Shown piece after piece: positions 34,778-35,463 of a stretch of 35,463 nt of DNA. Position numbers and translations under genes: made by a program. Source of the DNA: a virus. Below the pieces are notes generated by a model. It saw only the letters and a list, made by a program, of their open reading frames with translations, was not told the origin of the DNA and did no database searches. Positions within the stretch are counted from its first letter, which is position 1. The number at the start of each line of letters is the position of its first letter. Location of the stretch: the IMG/VR virus record IMGVR_UViG_3300021962_000316, positions 1 to 35,463 of that record, one strand, 5' to 3'.

Positions 34778-35463
34778 TTATCTTACCTGTAGCATTCCAA
34801 TTGAGGGTGTAAAGTTTGCGGTGTAACGAACATTGCCCTTAGTTACTCGAACATCATCGAGGTATCCATAAAAGAATTCAGACGGACCCGAAGTATAATA
34901 TCCGCCAACAAATTGAATTGCTTCTGTTAAATTGTAACTAGTTGAAGTACCAGCAACATTGCCATTTAAATACAGAGTTTGTGTTGATCCGTTGTTACTG
35001 CCAACCCAAGCAACGTGTGTCCAAGTATTTGCTGCAGGGATAGCTGCAGTTATGCCGTTGCCACCAAGTGCGCCCGCAGCAAAATTGCCGGCACTAAATC
35101 TAATACAGAATGTGCCGCCACCGAAGCCTCCACTTGTAGATGTTACTATTCTACGATATCCATCTGTTTGTATAGGATACATCCAAAATTCTACAGTTGC
35201 GTTGGCGCCACCTATAACTTCTTGCGTGCTTGAAGCAATTTGTAAATAGTCACCTGATCCATCAAAGAATAAACTACTACCTGGGTTTCTTCTGAATGGA
35301 TTAAATGTTCTAACTGCAGTTTGGCCTGTAACAGTAATAGCAAAATTATTTGTAGAATTATCTCTAAATCTATTTGACTGACAAGTTAATAACGATGTGC
35401 CGGATACTGCTGTTAGTGGCTCGGTTGGAGGTGTAAATGCTGCAGTATAAAGTGCTGTGCCTT
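34778..35463 (-). CDS. LamG-type tail lectin, C-terminal part (cut by right edge)
   Basis: An open frame runs from the stop at 34778 past the right edge, giving at least 227 residues without a start. The C-terminal half has VEFWMYPIQT, NTWTHVAWVGSNNGSTQTLY with LNGNVAG, and GYLDDVRVTKGNVRYTANFT, a LamG/concanavalin-type domain. Just upstream lies YTAAFTPPTEPLTAVSGTSL, which looks like the end of another such domain, so repeats are likely. Closest in the window is the 13332-14012 lectin. The N-terminal part is outside. Confidence 0.75.
   Translation of the reverse strand, partial: GTALYTAAFTPPTEPLTAVSGTSLLTCQSNRFRDNSTNNFAITVTGQTAVRTFNPFRRNPGSSLFFDGSGDYLQIASSTQEVIGGANATVEFWMYPIQTDGYRRIVTSTSGGFGGGTFCIRFSAGNFAAGALGGNGITAAIPAANTWTHVAWVGSNNGSTQTLYLNGNVAGTSTSYNLTEAIQFVGGYYTSGPSEFFYGYLDDVRVTKGNVRYTANFTPSIGMLQVR

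Noticed and set aside
1-35463. tRNA, rRNA, insertion sequences and attachment sites
   Set aside because: No cloverleaf, transposase gene or terminal repeats were recognised on reading both strands; a dedicated search was not possible.

Overview
The window is a stretch of a T4-type tailed-phage (myovirus-like) genome, AT-rich and densely packed, with most genes on the minus strand. The evidence is a T4 gp61-type primase, class I ribonucleotide reductase (nrdA/nrdB) with a thioredoxin, ThyX, dCMP deaminase, a MazG-like hydrolase, a spanin-like pair, a large set of tail-fibre/adhesin genes, and T4-late-type TATAAATA boxes. No host housekeeping genes, rRNA, tRNA or CRISPR array were seen. The Fe-S genes are of proteobacterial ISC type (IscU with LPPVK, IscA, ErpA) and two DnaA-box matches are perfect, so a proteobacterial host that uses ISC is the best guess. 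That host call is inference.

Layout. (1) 1-6250, minus: an early-type region of small, mostly unrecognised genes. It is served by a family of near-identical strong sigma70-like promoters (TTGAC-N17-TATAAT with a conserved spacer) and ends with an AAA+ ATPase. Three intergenic gaps also hold a second conserved promoter-like element facing the opposite way, and one gap holds two tandem DnaA boxes. (2) 6320-9583, plus: a divergent block starting with a GIY-YIG nuclease, then small proteins and a 5'(3')-deoxyribonucleotidase; it meets the minus strand tail to tail at 9583/9584. (3) 9584-14140, minus: tail-fibre/adhesin genes (Calx-beta plus glycine-rich, duplicated beta-domain protein, LamG-like lectin), a cupin, and a second GIY-YIG gene behind a late promoter. 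(4) 14573-23749, minus: a long operon-like run with overlapping starts and stops. It runs from primase through thyX, mazG-like, spanins, lipoprotein, nrdA, iscU, iscA, erpA, thioredoxin, nrdB, a HiPIP-like protein, a Zn-finger protein, dCMP deaminase, a cytidylyltransferase-like enzyme and two Zn-ribbon proteins. (5) 23797-35463, minus: membrane and virion-type genes, then a second tail-fibre/adhesin locus with four glycine-rich proteins, two more cupins, a fibrinogen/intelectin-like lectin and a LamG protein cut by the window edge.

How it fits together. The metabolic run supplies deoxynucleotides: RNR with its thioredoxin, dCMP deaminase, ThyX, MazG-like hydrolase and, from the plus-strand block, the deoxyribonucleotidase. 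Embedded in it is a compact Fe-S assembly module (scaffold plus two A-type carriers) and a small protein whose cysteine pattern resembles a high-potential iron-sulfur protein. This Fe-S/RNR cassette is the most striking system here. The two adhesin loci share modular parts: short beta-strand N-termini, Calx-beta repeats, glycine-rich C-terminal domains, cupin partners and a C-terminal aromatic motif. This suggests an exchangeable receptor-binding toolkit.
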